Assembly (NCBI RefSeq): GCF_000346465.2
Contig: NC_034010.1
Span: forward strand, 11,372,558-11,436,557
Direction of reading: 5' to 3'
DNA: 64,000 nt
Origin: Prunus persica
Taxonomy: Eukaryota > Streptophyta > Magnoliopsida > Rosales > Rosaceae
Shown in pieces: positions 1 to 9,697 of this stretch (position 1 is the first letter of the stretch; each line of letters opens with the position of its first letter). Below the pieces are notes generated by a model. The model ran no database searches and was not told the origin of the DNA. It worked only from the letters and a program-made list of their open reading frames with translations. Both the position numbers and the translations under genes were made by a program.

Positions 1-480
1 ATATTATCTCTTAAGAAGATAATATCTGAATTAAATGATATTATCTCTTAAAAAGATAATATCTGATTTAAATGATATTATCTTCTCTTTATTAGGATAA
101 TATCTTAATTAATGATATTATCTCTTTAAATAAAGATAATATCATATTAATTAAGATATTTATCCCAATTAATTAATTAGCCAGATAAACTGGTTTAATT
201 AATTAATTAAAGAGATAATCTTCTTTTCCACGTGGCGTGCCCTGATTGGAGACGAAAATATATGCTCCCACACTGAGCAAGTATCTATTAAAGCATATAT
301 GCCTGGTCTTAGAGCTTCATCTATTTCCCTGAAAATTAAACATACAATAGTTCAGCTAACCAATGCATTTATGTCACCCCAAGATGGTCCACACCAAAAG
401 GTAACGCTTTTGGAGATTGTAATAGGTACTTTTTATTATGTAATATTACCCTCTTACTGTATAAAAATTGGAAGGGGATA
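1..480. repeat. AT-rich dispersed repeat, also present at about 51.2-51.44 kb
   Basis: The first 180 bases repeat blocks such as GATATTATCTCTT and AAAGATAATATC in both orientations. The stretch about 140-300 (an AATTAATTAGCCAGATAAA block, then CGTGGCGTGCC..GATTGGAGACGAAAATAT..GCTCCCACA) has a recognisable diverged copy at about 51290-51435. It is therefore part of a dispersed element, perhaps an LTR or a Helitron flank, but no terminus is visible. A 60-codon open frame at 299-481 has no recognisable domain and I do not call it a gene. Confidence 0.5.
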
Positions 481-676
481 GCATAATTACAAATTCAAGT
501 TTTCCAGAAAACTTTTCAGAGGAGAAAATGGGATGGAGAAAGCGACTTATAAACATAGGATCTACACCAACCTCGCCCCTTTTCCATCTTAACTAAGGGC
601 CAGCAGGAATTGATGTAACAAAGTAATTTGGATTGTATTATTTCTAACAAATACAATTGATACACTATTATTGTCA
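481..676. other. unannotated AT-rich spacer
   Basis: No gene, RNA or repeat structure was recognised between the dispersed repeat and the first Helitron junction. The missing last exon of the Urb2-like gene was looked for here and not found. Confidence 0.4.
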
Positions 677-758
677 CTAGCCTTTCTGCACGCGCTTCCG
701 CGCATGCGAAAGGTTTTTTTTAAAAAAAAATTTAAATTTATTTTAAAATTAAAAAAGA

Positions 759-1045
759 CTAGCCTCTCTGCACGCGCTTCTGCGCCTGCGAGAGGCTTTT
801 TTTAAAAAAATTTAAATTTATTTTAGAATTAAAAAAAGATAATGAATAGTTGTGTTCCATAAAAATAGGATCCATTATCTGAATTTTCTTTTAATTTTAA
901 TTTTTTTAATATAAAAAATTGTGAATTTACCATATTATCCTCATTTAATTAATAATTTTAATTCTTAATGTTTGCATTAATCAAGGGCATTTTCTGGTAT
1001 TTTGAATGTTTCACCATTCTCTGCCTTTTGCTTTATATATATAGA
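759..1045 (-). mobile_element. Inner Helitron inserted in the outer one
   Basis: A complete 287 bp copy of the same family. CTAG is at 759-762 with A at 758. The hairpin (CCTCTC..GAGAGG arms) spans about 763-798. The minus-strand 5' TC corresponds to plus GA at 1044-1045, followed by T at 1046. Removing it joins AAAAAAGA (to 758) to TAATGAATATTTGTG (from 1046). The inner copy carries nearly the same joined sequence at about 831-850, which proves a clean A/T insertion into a sibling element. Confidence 0.92.
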
Positions 1046-1232
1046 TAATGAATATTTGTGTTCCATAAAAATAGGACCCATTATCTGAATTTTCTTTTAT
1101 TTTTAATTTTTTTAATACGAAAAATTGTGAATTTACCATATTATCCTCATTTAATTAATAATTGCAATTCTTAATGTTTGCATTAACCAAGGGCATTTTC
1201 TGGTATTTTGAATGTTTTACCATTCTCTGCCT

Positions 1233-1241
1233 TTTGCTTTA
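1233..1241. repeat. Left target-site duplication of the MULE
   Basis: TTTGCTTTA here and ATTGCTTTA at 9668-9676 match at 8 of 9 positions. The uninterrupted Helitron copies carry this segment once (CCTTTTGCTTTATATATA), so the duplication marks the MULE insertion site. Confidence 0.75.
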
Positions 1242-1555
1242 AGAAAAATTAGGTTTTAGACATAATTAACTTTATTAATTAGTTTGTAAGATATTGGATA
1301 TTTTGGTTTTAGTTTTAATACCTAGGAAAAAATTACTATTTTGGATTAGCCCAAAGAGAGGCCCAGATTCGTTGGCCCATTTGTAAACCTATACAGTAAA
1401 TGACGCTTTTGCCCCTGAATGTTTAAACAAGGCGCGACTTCTCTGTTTCGTTTTCGTTCTCGTTCGTTTGGCAGCAGCTTCGTATTCTTCTCTGTTTCGT
1501 CTTCGAGCTCAGTTGTTTGGCAGCAGATTTCGTTCGTTTGGCAGGCAAATTTCGT

Positions 1556-1665
1556 TCGACGACGAGCAGCAACGACGAGCAGCAACGACGACGAGCAGAA
1601 ACGACGAGCAACAACGACGAGCAGCAACGACGACGAGCAGAAACCACCACCAACAACGACAACCA
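1556..1665. repeat. Left-end GAC/GAGCAG minisatellite of the MULE
   Basis: Tandem units close to AACGACGACGAGCAG repeat here. The opposite end carries the complementary CTGCTCGTCGTCGTT-like array at about 9224-9360, so it belongs to the terminal inverted repeat. It opens frames on several strands (Ser/Arg-rich peptides) that are products of repeat composition, not genes. Confidence 0.7.
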
Positions 1666-1884
1666 CTGACGACTATCGAAGCGATTTTCACTCTCTTGGG
1701 AAAAAAACAGTAAGAAAATGACCCTCTAACACAGATTTGTCTTCGATTTTAGGGATTACACATTTTTGCTGTTGTTCTTTATGCAATGCAGTTTTTGGAA
1801 AAATGGATGAATCGTTGGATTCAAAACTACTCTTTGTTTAGGTTTTGCTTCGTTTATAGGGATTAACCATTCAAAATCGTTGGA

Positions 1885-2200
1885 TTCAAAATTTCTGGTT
1901 GTTTGTACTAAATTTTGAACCAGAAACTGCAATGCAGTTTCTGGTTCCATAATTCAATTTCAGAGTGCTTTTTGCTAGGGTTTATGGGAATATTATAACT
2001 GCTCATGAAGTCAAACGTGTTTTGATATTCAGTACTGTCTTTGCATTTTGATTTCTGGTTGTTTGTAGCAAATTTTGAACCAGAAACTGCAATGCAGTTT
2101 CTGGTTCCATAATTCAATTTCAGAGTGCTTTTTGCTAGGGTTTATGGGAATGTTATAACTGCTCATGAAGTCAAACGTGTTTTGATATTCTGTTTTTGTT
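1885..2200. repeat. Two sub-terminal ~160 bp repeats (left MULE end)
   Basis: Two near-identical blocks, about 1885-2045 and 2046-2200, each contain a perfect 31 bp palindrome (1917-1947 and 2077-2107: 15 bp arms around one central A) followed by a TTTTTGCTAGGGTTTATGGG stretch. They are the inverse of the right-end array at 8165-9130. The second block runs up to the transposase start codon and so probably supplies its promoter and 5' leader. Confidence 0.8.
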
Positions 2201-2228
2201 TGTTGTTTTGTTTGCATTTTCAAGGCTA

Positions 2229-4543
2229 ATGGAGGTGTGTGTCATTGCCAAGTGCACATATAAGTCGGAAACCATCATGTTTTCAGTTTCATCAGAGTCA
2301 TCCATGGTTGATATTTTGAAGACTTTGTGTCTGAGGTTTAGGGGTTTGCAGTTGGGTTGTTTCACATTACGGTATTCGGTGCCCAGTTATCCGAGTTGTT
2401 TTCTAGAAACGGATAGCGATTTGGACTTGATGAGGACATTTTTGTTGATATCAAATGAGAAGACTGTTGATATTTTAGTGAAGGATTTATGCGGGAGCAG
2501 TGAATATAGTGGTGATTTTTGTGTAAATAAGAAGTTGATAGCATGTGAAAAGGGCGAGTCGTCGTGTTCTAGTACTGTCGAAGACAGAAACGAGTTTTTG
2601 GGCAGGTCGAAGAGAGCAAGTGCTAAGCCTTTGTTGTCGAATGAGTGGGAGACATACATACATCATGTGGGGCAGAAGTTTGACGGTGGTGCAGAGGAGT
2701 TCCGGTTGAAATTGTGCAAGTACGCTCTTGAAGTAGGATTTAATTTTGAATATGCCGGCAATGACAAGAAGCGGGTGGTTGCTGTTTGTTCGAATAAGAA
2801 ATTGGAGGGTTGCAGCTGGCGTGTTTATGCTTCTCGTTGTGAAGCTACTGGCAGTTTTGTAATTCGGACGTTAAATAATGTTCATACATGTGCGGGTCGG
2901 ATACGGGAATCAAAGAGTAAGATGATGAGGTCTCGTGTGGTGTCCTCCCTCATTGTGGACAGAATTCGTGCAAAACCAGAGCTGAAGCCAGTTGAGATTA
3001 TACATGAGTTCAAAGATTATTATGGTATAGACATTTCATACTACCACGCATGGTTTGGCAAAGAGTTAGCTAAATTGGACGTTCACGGTGATGAGTCGAA
3101 GTCCTTCAACGAGTTAGTGTGGTATGCGGACGCCGTAAAGGAAACTAACACTGGTTCTCTCTGCACTCTTGATTGTGAAGCTGGAATTAATCGCTTTCGA
3201 CGGTTTTTTGTGTCTTTTGGCGGTTGCATTGCTGGATTTCAATATTGCATACCCTTGTTGTTCATTGATGCTACGTTTTTGAAGAGCAAGTACAAGGGGC
3301 AGCTTCTGTGTGCTTCGGGAAAGAATGGAAATCAAGGTATGGTTACTGTAATGTATTGCAGATTTTCATTTGTTGCAATTTTTAGCAGAAACTGCATTGC
3401 AGTTTCCCTTTTTTGAGCAGATTTGTTTTCATAAACTGCACTGCAGTTTCCTTTTTTTGCTTATACTTGTGCTTTTGGTTTTGTTTTGCAGGGTTTTATC
3501 CTCTAGCTTTTGGAGTTGTTGATTCTGAGACAGAGGAGAATTGGACTTGGTTTCTTCAACATTTGGCTTCTATATTGCTACCGATGGGGAGAGTGGTGAC
3601 CTTTTTCTCGGACCGCAATCAAGGTTTGTTAAATGCAATGGGGTTTGTGTTTCCCGGATGGCCTCATTCTTACTGTTATTATCACCTCAAACAGAATTTG
3701 ATATCAAAGTACCCGAAGTCAGGTTATGGGAAACTGCTCCAAGACCGTGTTATCAATTTATTTAGTAGATGCGCATATGCTGTTACGGAGGAAGAGTTTA
3801 AGGTAGCAATGGAGGAGTTGGTGATTGTTGGGAGTTCGAAAGTGAAGACATTTATATCTGATTTGTCTAGAGATCACTATGCCAACGCATTTTTCAAAGG
3901 AATGCGTTATGGGGAGATGGCAAACAGTTTAGCGGAGTCCTTTAATAATTGGGTTGGTGTGTTTCGAGATTTGCCGGTGCTACCTTTGATAGAAGGGATT
4001 CGACAGAAATTGATGGTATTGAATTCTCAACGAAGAATTGAAGCGGAGAAGTGGACAACAGTTTTGTGTCCGGAGATGGAGACTAGACTCTGTGAAAATG
4101 CGGAGGCCGGTAGGACTTGGGCAGTTCGTCGTTCTAATAGCACTGTTTTTGAAGTATTTGCTGATTATTCTGTGATGGTTGATCTCGAGCAAAGGACTTG
4201 TTCTTGCCGTCTTTGGCAAATTGACGGTTTTCCTTGCACACATGCGGTGGCTGCAATCCTAGCAAAGAGAGATTCAGTTTATGATTACGTGGAGTGTTAC
4301 TACAAAACCGACTTCTTTCGAAAAGCCTATGAGAGTCCTATTTTTCCTATTCCAGATATTGGGAAAGGATTGGGCAGCAATGGTTCTGCCGCTGGAGTTG
4401 TGCTTCCGCCAATTACAAAGAGGCCAGCCGGAAGACCACCAACAAAGAGGATCAAAGTTTTTGGTGAATTTAAAAGGCCATTGAAATGCAGTCGGTGCAG
4501 TGTTGCTGGGCACAATAGGAAGACTTGCAAGGCTATTATATGA
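2229..4543 (+). CDS. MULE transposase (MuDR family), 2 exons
   Basis: Exons 2229-3336 and 3492-4543 join in frame across a GT-AG intron to give about 719 residues. I chose ATG 2229 because the reading from 2196 begins in repeat DNA. The N-terminal ~90 residues look PB1-like. A MuDR-type DNA-binding region lies at about 157-221 (conserved Cys/His ending in HTCAG). The MULE catalytic domain follows, with likely catalytic Asp in FIDATF (about 347), Asp in FFSDRNQ (about 410) and Glu in MANSLAESF (about 518). A SWIM zinc finger is at about 606-620 (CSC...CTH) and a CCHC knuckle (CSRCSVAGHNRKTC) at the C-terminus. It should cut and rejoin the element at its inverted repeats in the nucleus. No frameshift or stop is seen, so it could be active. 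The intron carries two copies of the element's palindrome. Confidence 0.93.
3337..3491 (+). other. Intron of the MULE transposase, with two palindromes
   Basis: The donor is CAAG/GTATGG and the acceptor TTTTGCAG/GG. Splicing restores the Gln-Gly-Phe-Tyr-Pro-Leu-Ala-Phe-Gly run expected in MULE transposases. Inside are a perfect copy (3388-3406) and a variant copy (3433-3450) of GAAACTGCATTGCAGTTTC. The unspliced frame stops at 3416. Confidence 0.88.
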
Positions 4544-4809
4544 ACACTCCTTCTCATTTGACAATTTTTTATTTTAGATATGGGTTAGCGAATATATAGG
4601 CAGTTTCTGCGTTGCACTTTTTGCAAAACTTGTATTTGCAGTTTTAGTTGCTTGTAATTGGCTACACCGCGTCTAATTGGATATTGGGATTCTTTTTTGA
4701 AGTAATGAAATTATACAATTGTTTAATGAGGGATAATCGTTTCGACTGCCATTCAATGCTTGTTTTCAGATTTGAGACAGATTTTGGTGGAGAACTGCAT
4801 TGCAGTTTC
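4544..4809. other. Intergenic space between the two convergent MULE genes
   Basis: This holds the 3' flank of the transposase gene and further degenerate copies of the element's palindrome (about 4601-4617 and 4792-4809). No exon of the opposing gene was recognised on this side of the assembly gap. Confidence 0.5.
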
Positions 4810-4909
4810 NNNNNNNNNNNNNNNNNNNNNNNNNNNNNNNNNNNNNNNNNNNNNNNNNNNNNNNNNNNNNNNNNNNNNNNNNNNNNNNNNNNNNNNNNNN
4901 NNNNNNNNN
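4810..4909. other. Assembly gap (100 N)
   Basis: A run of 100 N starts right after a palindrome (GAACTGCATTGCAGTTTC, 4792-4809). The round size suggests a gap of unknown true length. It hides the 3' part of the minus-strand MULE gene. Confidence 0.98.
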
Positions 4910-4934
4910 ATTTTGATTTTCAAATAATACTTAC

Positions 4935-7900
4935 CCAAGTCCATGTGGACATGTACTGTGGACTCTCTGTCTGCATGGGCTCTATTTTATCCTCCTCTAT
5001 TTGGATATAGGCCTCAATGACCTGTTTCACATTGATTGGAGAAAAATGGAATTATAAATGGGGAATATAGGTAGCACAAATAAAAAATACAGTGCAGTGT
5101 GTGTTATAGAATTGGTAAATACTTACGTTTTGTGACAGTTCCAGGTCCCATACAATATCTTTGAGATCATGGTTTGTCACTTTCTCATCATTGAGTCCTG
5201 CCCAGAAGATATCACTGTGGATTCGAATACATGAAATTCACAAGATTTGTTTTAGTTTAATTGTAATTAAAAGATGAAAGAATTGTTATTTTGGAATAGA
5301 GATGTTACCGAAGTTGAGTGCTTAAGTAGTGTTTTTCAATGCTTTCCCTGTCCGGCTTTGGAATTTTCTGCCACACCTTTTTCTGACCCCATCCTAGTTT
5401 TTTCTTTGTTTGCTTTTCTTGTGCTTCATCTTCATCACTTGATTGTTGTAGATCCACAGGTATTGAATCATGAAGGCTCGTTCCTTTAGGGGGGTCAGGA
5501 ATTGGATTTGTGGCATCGGGCTGAGATGCCTCTTGTGTTAACTGCAGATTGAAAGGAAACTAATTAGAAACTTCATTCGATAAAACAGAAACTGCAATGC
5601 AGTTTCCATTTCTGTAAAGCAGATAACACACTGCATTGCAGGAAACGGAAACTGCATTGCAGTTTCTGTTTCTGCAATGCAGAAAATAGAAAAAAGCAGC
5701 AGCTTGAACTGCAGTAATTGCATACCTCCTCGGAAGAGATAAGCTTGAATTGTGGTAGTTCTTCATCATCCTTTTTTGCCTCCTTTTTTGTTTTCTTATT
5801 TTTTTCGTACACATAGCAAGATGCTTGAAGCCTCTTTCTTTCTCTGTTCTTCACCCTTTGTACTCTTGAAGGAACATCAGGTGTTGGAGCATCTTGCTTC
5901 TTCTCTTCTTCTCTCTCTTCTTGTTGCTTCTCTTCTTCTTTCTTTTCTTCTTCTTTCTCTTCAACTGGTTGTGTTGGTTGTTTTGTAGGCAGATCCATCT
6001 CCATTTCAAAGATTGTTGGGTCTGACAACAAGCTTTCAATTTCTGCCTTGTACTTTTCTTGAATCTCCTTTTTCTTGGCAATCTTCTCCATGTCAATACC
6101 AGTTTCCTTGCCTTCCAATTCTGCAATCCTCCTTTTCAGATTTTGTATTTCATTAAGCTGAACTGTAGATTCCACTGTCATGGTGGCAGTCACACATTCT
6201 TCATTATCTAATTTCTCTATGTATGTTGCCAACTCCACTTCCAGCTCCTTTGATCTCTTTTCTGCTTGGATAAATATATCCCACAATTCCTTCATTTTCT
6301 TCTCACTGTCTTCATTCTTTTCATCCTTCCACAGTTGTAATCTTTCCGGGCAAACGAAGCTAGGATCTTGTTGTTGGCGGTAGTTGATTTGGTCTGTCAT
6401 GGACTTCACCAAGAGGTCTTGAATTGCATCATCAGGTTTTCCCTCATCATCTTCTTTTTGTTTTTCCTGCATATTGAACAGAAACTAATTAGAAACTGCA
6501 TTGCATTCGAGGAAACGAAAACCGAAATGCATAATTCACTGTTTAGAGATTCTTATACCTTGTCAAGAGGGTCTCCCTCTTCTCCGGTAGTTTTTCTCTT
6601 TTTATATATTTTCAAAATACCCTGTACAATGAGATTGAATGATTCAGAAACTGCATTGGATAAAATGCAAACTGCAATGTAGAAAACACAAACTGCAATG
6701 CACTGTATACAGATTTCAATTACCTTCTCAACAGTGTCTTCCTCTTCCCTGGTAGTTTTTCGCTTTTTAGGAGTTTTGAAAATACCCTGTACAATGAGAA
6801 TGATTTAGCATGGATTCACATTCAAGATACATTAAAACAGAACATGCGATAAATTGCATACCTCGATGTCATTCAAGTCCTTTATTTGGTTGAATCTTGT
6901 GTGGAGTTCCACAAGACTCCATCTAAGAATGGCAGGAGTTTCTTTCTCCTTGCCAAGGATTGGTTGTATGATGTTTGTCCTCTCACACAGTAGAAACTGC
7001 ACAGTTCAAAAACAAGATATATCAGAAATTAAGTTGGAAACTGCATAGGATAAAACAGAAACTGCGTTGCAGTTTCCATTTCTGCATTGCAGTAAATGGA
7101 AACTGCATTGCACTAAATGGAAACTGCATTGCCTAAAACTCAAAATGCATTGCATAAGCCACTGTTTACTTACCAATATTAGGATAGTGCAACCCGAAAC
7201 AGCTCCTATAGAGGCTTCTCCTCCCTTCTTTGCTTTTGCGGTCAAGGATTCATTCATGTAGTCTGAAACAGCTCTTGCCCACGAATAGCTTGAAAGTGTG
7301 TCTAGATTCACGCAGTGCTCAAATAATTTCCAATGCAAAGTAGATGAAGAGTTGGCAAAAAGGAATGTCATGCACAGCAGAATCAATATTAGGCTGACCA
7401 CCTCCTTGTCGTAATCAACTTCTTCTTCTTCTTCTTCTTCTTCAGCTTCTTTCCTTTCTTTTCCTTTGTTCGTTTTTTTCTTTTGCTCTGTCTTTGCCTT
7501 TTCTTTCTTCTGTTGGTTTGCCAAGGCAATTGTCTTTTGTAATTCTGCTTCTACCTGGTTTTTTGAAGGTTTTCCCTTTTCTCCAAAGTGCCTTGTTCTG
7601 AAGGTAGCAGTGTACCTATCATTGACAAGTTTGACAGATTTGCCTTCATTTGGCAGTCCTAGAATCTGAGTCACTGCATTGCTTGTGATTTGGAATGATT
7701 TGGTTCCAAATTTGAAGGACTTTGTATCCGGATCAAATGTCTTGAGCAGCTGTGCTAAGTCAATGTCCGACTTATTCATGTTATTCATGTCAATTCTCTG
7801 GCGGTAAAACAGCTCGATCAAGTTCCAGAAAGGGGTTTTCTTGAGAAGCTTCTTCTGCCTTTCATTGAGCTTGTCCTTTATGTCTCTAATGATGCTGTTG

Positions 7901-8061
7901 AAAGCATAGGCATTGCACCGAAATTGGACATAGTCCGGATGCTTTGCTTTCCGATCATAGTTTGGCTTTGGCTTTGTTTTGATCCTTTGAGCCATCGTTT
8001 TGATTCTGCGCTTTGGTTGGTTTTCAGCTTCATTCTTTTGTGGTGACATTTCTTGTTCCAT
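4935..8061 (-). CDS. Second MULE gene: DUF1985/Ulp1-type N-terminal part, 3' end lost in gap
   Basis: Eight exons can be read on the minus strand with GT-AG borders: 8061-7174, 6996-6862, 6786-6724, 6621-6559, 6466-5726, 5541-5309, 5214-5127 and 5021-4935. Start at ATG 8061 (MEQEMSPQ..); the open frame upstream to 8157 is repeat DNA. The first exon has a basic N-terminus, then a globular region (WNLIELFYRQ..SFQITSNAVTQILGLPNEGK) like the DUF1985-type domain that precedes Ulp1 (C48) proteases in plant transposons, then a Lys/Glu-rich stretch. Exon 5 is a long charged coiled coil. Exons 3 and 4 are a duplicated pair of 63 nt each. The catalytic protease domain is not seen and may lie in the gap, so the Ulp1 label is inference. 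Several introns contain the element's palindrome or half-sites. Confidence 0.7.
5586..5666. repeat. Palindrome pair in an intron of the second MULE gene
   Basis: Perfect copies of the 19 bp core lie at about 5588-5606 (central A) and 5648-5666 (central T), with half-sites between and after them. Both lie in the intron between exons 5 and 6. Confidence 0.85.
6480..7135. repeat. Cluster of palindrome copies and half-sites in three introns
   Basis: A near-perfect copy (central G) lies at 7058-7076. Half-sites of the type GAAACTGCATTGCA or AAACTGCAATGCA lie near 6493, 6645, 6668, 6690, 7085, 7100 and 7118. They sit in the introns, not the exons, of the minus-strand gene. Confidence 0.75.
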
Positions 8062-8164
8062 TTTGTGATATGCACTGCAGTTTTTGTGGTCAAAATCTGC
8101 AACAAACAACCAGAAACTGCTGCTCAAAATTTGATGTGAAAAGAAACCAAAAGGCAAAAACAGT

Positions 8165-9130
8165 AGCTAAAACTAATATCAAAACACATTTAAATTCATG
8201 AGCAGTTATCACATTCCCATAAACCCTAGCAAAAAGCACTCTGAAATTGAATTATGGAACCAGAAACTGCATTGCAGTTTCTGGTTCAAAATTTGCTACA
8301 AACAACCAGAAATCAAAAAGGCAAGAACAGTAGCTAAAACGAATATCAAAACACATTTAATTTCATGAGCAGTTATTACATTCCCATAAACCCTAGCAAA
8401 AAGCAATCTGAAACTGAATTATGGAACCAGAAACTGCAGTTTCTGGTCAAAATCAAAGACAAACAACCAGAAATCAAAAAGGCAAAAACAGTAGCTAAAA
8501 CTAATATCAAAACACATTTAACTTCATGAGCAGTTATCACATTCCCATAAACCCTAGCAAAAAGCACTATGAAATTGAATTATGGAACCAGAAACTGCAA
8601 TGCAGTTTCTGGTCAAAATCAAAGACAAACAACCAGAAATCAAAATGCAAAGACAGTAGCTAAAACTAATATCAAAACACATTTAAATTCATTAGCAGTT
8701 ATCACATTCCCATAAACCCTAGCAAAAAGAACTCTGAAATTGGATTATGGAACCAGAAACTGCAATGCAGTTTCTGGTTCAAAATTTAGTACAAACAACC
8801 AGAAATCAAAATGCAAAGACAGTAGCTAAAACTAATATCAAAACACATGTAAATTCATGAGCAGTTATCACATTCCCATAAACCCTAGCAAAAAGAACTC
8901 TGAAATTGAATTATGGAACCAGAAACTGCATTGCAGTTTCTGGTTCAAAATCGAAGACAAACAACCAGAAATCAAAAGGAAGAAACAGTATCTAAAACTA
9001 ATATCAAAACCCATTTAACTTCGTGAGCAGTTATCACATTCCCATAAACCCTAGCGAAAAGCAATCTGAAATTGAATTATGGAACCAGAAACTGCAATGC
9101 AGTTTCTGGTTCAAAATCGAAGACAAACAA
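8165..9130. repeat. Right-end array of ~165 bp repeats with palindromes
   Basis: Six tandem units start near 8171, 8341, 8501, 8668, 8831 and 8996 (spacing 160-170 bp), plus a partial unit. Each reads AACTAATATCAAAACACATT, then CCCATAAACCCTAGCAAAAAG, then a perfect palindrome. The palindromes are at 8257-8287, 8427-8446 (a 20 bp version lacking the centre), 8588-8612, 8750-8780, 8916-8946 and 9082-9112. The array is the inverse complement of the two-unit block at 1885-2200 and is upstream of the minus-strand gene. Confidence 0.92.
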
Positions 9131-9223
9131 CCAGAAATCAAAAGGAAGAAACAGTACTGAAACCTTCGTCGGTGTAAAACCTAAAATCGAAGAGAGTACT
9201 GATTCATTTTCTTACGGTTTAGC

Positions 9224-9360
9224 TTCGGTCGTCGTTGGTGGTCTTTGCTCGTCGTCGGTGGTCGTTGCTCGTCGTCGGTGGTCGTTGCTCGTCGTCGTTG
9301 CTCGTCGCCGTTCTCGTCGTCTTCGTTTCTGCTCGTTCTCGTCTTCGTTTCTGCTCGTCG
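9224..9360. repeat. Right-end CGTCGTCG minisatellite of the MULE
   Basis: Tandem GTCGTTGCTCGTCGTCGGTG-type units are the inverted counterpart of 1556-1665. The overlapping Val/Ser/Arg-rich open frame (9072-9410) is a by-product of the repeat. Confidence 0.7.
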
Positions 9361-9697
9361 GTTGCGTTTTTGGAGTGAGAGACGAAAGGTCGCGCGAAAC
9401 CAGTTTTTGAAGTGATTAAATCTGAGTAGTGTCGTTTTGTGTTGTGTTTTGTGGGAATGTTATGTCGTTTTGACAGTTTTAAGTTTTGGTTTATAATTAA
9501 ATAAATTGTATTTGACAGTTAAGCACAATGGCACATGTAGTAATTTTAGTGTTGTTGGATGTCCTTTTGGTAAAATTAGGTGGCTTTGGTTTTATATTAA
9601 TTAAGCAAAATTCAGTATCTTTCTTCCAAATTAGTTAAGTTTTTTATGGGTTAAAACTAAAGAACCCATTGCTTTATATATATAGATAATATAATTA

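Larger units (their letters stand above)
1242..9667 (+). mobile_element. Autonomous-type Mutator-like element (MULE), about 8.4 kb
   Basis: The element lies inside the outer Helitron, flanked by an 8/9 target-site duplication, which fits the 9 bp duplications of Mutator elements. It encodes a MuDR-family transposase on the plus strand and a second, multi-exon gene on the minus strand, converging on an assembly gap at 4810-4909. The ends are diverged inverted repeats. For example TTAATTAGTTTG.AAGATATTGGATATTTTG near 1276-1312 matches the complement of about 9606-9642. Further in, both ends carry a GACGAC-type minisatellite and blocks with the palindrome core GAAACTGCAATGCAGTTTC. The right end has six or more such blocks, the left only two. 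Two genes plus long internally repetitive ends resemble the KI/CUMULE-type elements that carry a Ulp1-like gene. Confidence 0.82.
677..9686 (-). mobile_element. Outer non-autonomous Helitron, split by an inner Helitron and a MULE
   Basis: On the minus strand the element begins TC (plus GA at 9685-9686) and ends CTAG (677-680), with a GC-rich hairpin just inside the 3' end (about 681-712). It sits between A at 676 and T at 9687, as expected for Helitron insertion between A and T. Its own sequence is only 677-758, 1046-1241 and 9677-9686. These sum to about 288 bp, matching the 287 bp inner copy and the 290 bp copy at 53432-53721. The rest of the span is inserted DNA. It has no coding capacity and must depend on a Rep/helicase encoded elsewhere. 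Confidence 0.85.

Noticed and set aside
1346..1721. Overlapping Ser/Arg/Val-rich ORFs on both strands
   Set aside because: They are produced by the GAC/GAGCAG minisatellite in the MULE end; every frame is open because of the repeat unit.
8165..9130. CRISPR-like regularly spaced palindromic repeats
   Set aside because: Plant nuclear DNA; units of ~165 bp are repeats throughout with no unique spacers, and no cas genes. They are MULE sub-terminal repeats.
9072..9410. 112-codon ORF on plus
   Set aside because: It starts inside a palindrome repeat and runs through the terminal minisatellite; no domain.
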